Below, piece by piece: positions 6,201 through 7,213 of a stretch of 7,213 nt of DNA (its first letter is position 1; each line of letters begins with the position of its first letter). Position numbers and translations under genes: made by a program. This DNA comes from DATEMK01 sp035275625 (lineage in GTDB: Bacteria; Bacteroidota; Bacteroidia; AKYH767-A; OLB10), in contig DATEMK010000036.1 of NCBI GenBank assembly GCA_035275625.1, positions 1 to 7,213 on the forward strand. Direction: 5' to 3'. Below the pieces are notes generated by a model, which was given only the letters and a program-made list of their open reading frames with translations, did no database searches and was not told the DNA's origin.

Positions 6201-7133
6201 ATGAAAAAAGCAACATTAAAAATATTATTTGCGCTATTGCTGATTTCCTCTTATTCACAGGCGCAGGTAGAAAAAGATACCCTCACCCCGGGAGATACAC
6301 TGCAGGTACACGAGGGAGATACGTTAAAAGATCACTGTGTTATTTGCGCAGGTAATGTGCATACTTTTATCTACGCACCGTACTATACACAGTTTAAAAA
6401 GCAATGGCCCTTTCTTGTGGGCGCTTCAGCCGCGTATGCTGCCGGCTTTATATTGGCCTCCACCAATAAGCACGATCCTCTCACCGAAGCAGAAGTACAA
6501 TCACTGGACAGAAATTCAGTGAATAGTTTTGACCGGGTATCTACCCGCTATTGGTCCACAACAGCGGGAAAAGCGAGTGATTACGTTCTTTTCGGAATCG
6601 GGCTGTTACCGGTTGTATTTCTCTCTGAGCATCACACCAGTGTGGATATGGTACCTCTTGCAATAATGGCAGCAGAAGCATACCTGTTCAATTATGGAGT
6701 CACTACCATTGCTAAAAACCTCGCACACCGGACGCGGCCTTATGTATATAATACGGATCTTCCTTTAGAAACAAAATTAGGATCAGGAGCAAGAGAATCT
6801 TTTTTTTCAGGGCATACTTCGCAAACTGCTGCCGCCACATTTTTGTTTGCAAATGTTATCAGGGATTATCACCCTAACATGAAACCGGGAATAAAAACCG
6901 GCATGTGGGTGTTTGCTGCCACTGTTCCCGCAGTGGAGGGATACCTCCGTATGCGTGCAGGAAAGCATTATCCGAGCGATGTCATTGCCGGTTATGTGAT
7001 TGGCGCTGCCAGCGGATGGGCAATACCCCGCCTGCACAGGTACCAGCGATCACGCAGTAATAAAAATAAAGTGGATCTGGGATTTTTGCCTTATAAGGAT
7101 GGGATGATGATGAGCATCGGTTACCGGTTTTAA
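6201..7133 (+). CDS. PAP2-family membrane phosphatase
   Basis: 310 aa. A cleavable signal peptide is likely (cut after Ala21 in SQAQ). The mature N-terminus has three DTL repeats (26-28, 32-34, 40-42) and a Cys46-x-x-Cys49 pair. About six membrane segments follow (68-86, 128-143, 151-168, 207-219, 234-247, 261-276). All three PAP2 motifs are present: K172-x6-R179-P180, SGH (203-205) with His205, and R250-x5-H256-x3-D260. The catalytic His and Asp are intact; the Ser that usually precedes the Arg of the third motif is Leu249. Such enzymes remove phosphate from lipid phosphates or diphosphates on the outer face of the inner membrane (undecaprenyl diphosphate, phosphatidic acid, phosphatidylglycerophosphate or lipid A); which one cannot be read from sequence. 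After the last helix a tail (about 288-310) ends in a strand-like SIGYRF. It starts 12 bp after the barrel fusion gene and is almost certainly co-transcribed. An earlier ATG at 6197 terminates at once. Confidence 0.92.
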   Translation: MKKATLKILFALLLISSYSQAQVEKDTLTPGDTLQVHEGDTLKDHCVICAGNVHTFIYAPYYTQFKKQWPFLVGASAAYAAGFILASTNKHDPLTEAEVQSLDRNSVNSFDRVSTRYWSTTAGKASDYVLFGIGLLPVVFLSEHHTSVDMVPLAIMAAEAYLFNYGVTTIAKNLAHRTRPYVYNTDLPLETKLGSGARESFFSGHTSQTAAATFLFANVIRDYHPNMKPGIKTGMWVFAATVPAVEGYLRMRAGKHYPSDVIAGYVIGAASGWAIPRLHRYQRSRSNKNKVDLGFLPYKDGMMMSIGYRF

Positions 7134-7167
7134 TTATATAACGAATTCTCCGAATAAATCGCGTCAG

Positions 7168-7213
7168 GGATGACCGTTTGGTAATAATTAAAAAAGCCAC
7201 TATGCGGTCATCC
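7168..7213. repeat. Perfect 9-bp inverted repeat at the right edge, possibly the start of a longer palindrome
   Basis: GGATGACCG (7168-7176) is matched exactly in reverse complement by CGGTCATCC (7205-7213), with a 28-base A/T-rich loop. It begins 35 bp after the PAP2 stop codon. The right arm ends at the last base of the window, so its true length is unknown; the left arm is preceded by GCGTCAG, and a longer element would continue with the complement of that. It may be an operon-end hairpin or a dispersed palindromic repeat. The loop is long for a classical terminator and no T-tract is visible. Confidence 0.55.

Noticed and set aside
7103..7113. Short GATG/ATG run near the PAP2 3' end
   Set aside because: It encodes consecutive Met residues in the tail and is too short to be a meaningful repeat.
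6982..7200. 72-codon minus-strand open frame crossing the end of the PAP2 gene
   Set aside because: Most of it is antisense to the PAP2 C-terminus, its start lies inside the right-edge inverted repeat loop, and it has no recognisable domain.

Overview
The window looks like chromosomal DNA from a Bacteroidota bacterium, probably an environmental member of the Cytophagales/Chitinophagales/Sphingobacteriales side. The base composition is moderately AT-rich. Genes are preceded by A/T-rich leaders with weak or no Shine-Dalgarno sequences, and a TAnnTTTG-type -7 promoter element is present. The protein families also fit: a metallophosphoesterase fused to an Omp85-like barrel, a secreted SdiA-regulated beta-propeller, and a PAP2 phosphatase with a signal peptide. 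No tRNA, rRNA, CRISPR array, transposase or phage gene was seen.

Layout. Bases 1-617 (minus strand) hold the first 205 codons of a secreted metallophosphoesterase whose 3' end lies outside the window. Bases 618-796 are a spacer with an imperfect inverted repeat (720-795) built from GTAATT-like units. A 186-codon hypothetical gene follows on the minus strand (797-1357); it is beta-rich with one late hydrophobic helix, possibly a tubby/LURP-one-like fold. A 125-bp divergent intergenic region (1358-1482) carries one candidate promoter in each direction. On the plus strand three genes lie close together (gaps of 29 and 12 bp) and probably form an operon: an SdiA-regulated-type beta-propeller (1483-2406), a 1250-residue lipoprotein-like fusion (2436-6188) and a PAP2-family phosphatase (6201-7133). 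After the last stop, a perfect 9-bp inverted repeat (7168-7213) runs into the window edge.

The most notable gene is the 1250-residue protein. It has a lipoprotein signal, a metallophosphoesterase-like domain, a middle region with kinase-like D-x-D-R-H and P-R-D-R-D motifs, a short glycine/aspartate segment resembling RTX repeats, and a C-terminal Omp85-type barrel with an LRGY motif and a terminal Phe. Its metallophosphoesterase motifs are altered at several metal-site positions, whereas the neighbouring partial gene keeps the first three canonical motifs. The fusion may therefore have lost phosphatase activity and use that domain for binding.

How the genes may work together (inference): the three plus-strand products all carry N-terminal export signals and relate to phosphoester chemistry or envelope surfaces, which suggests a cell-envelope function such as lipid or phosphate-group remodelling or uptake. 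The sequence does not identify a substrate. The general fusion architecture recurs in Bacteroidota, so the points of interest are the degenerate active site and the gene grouping rather than a demonstrably new system.
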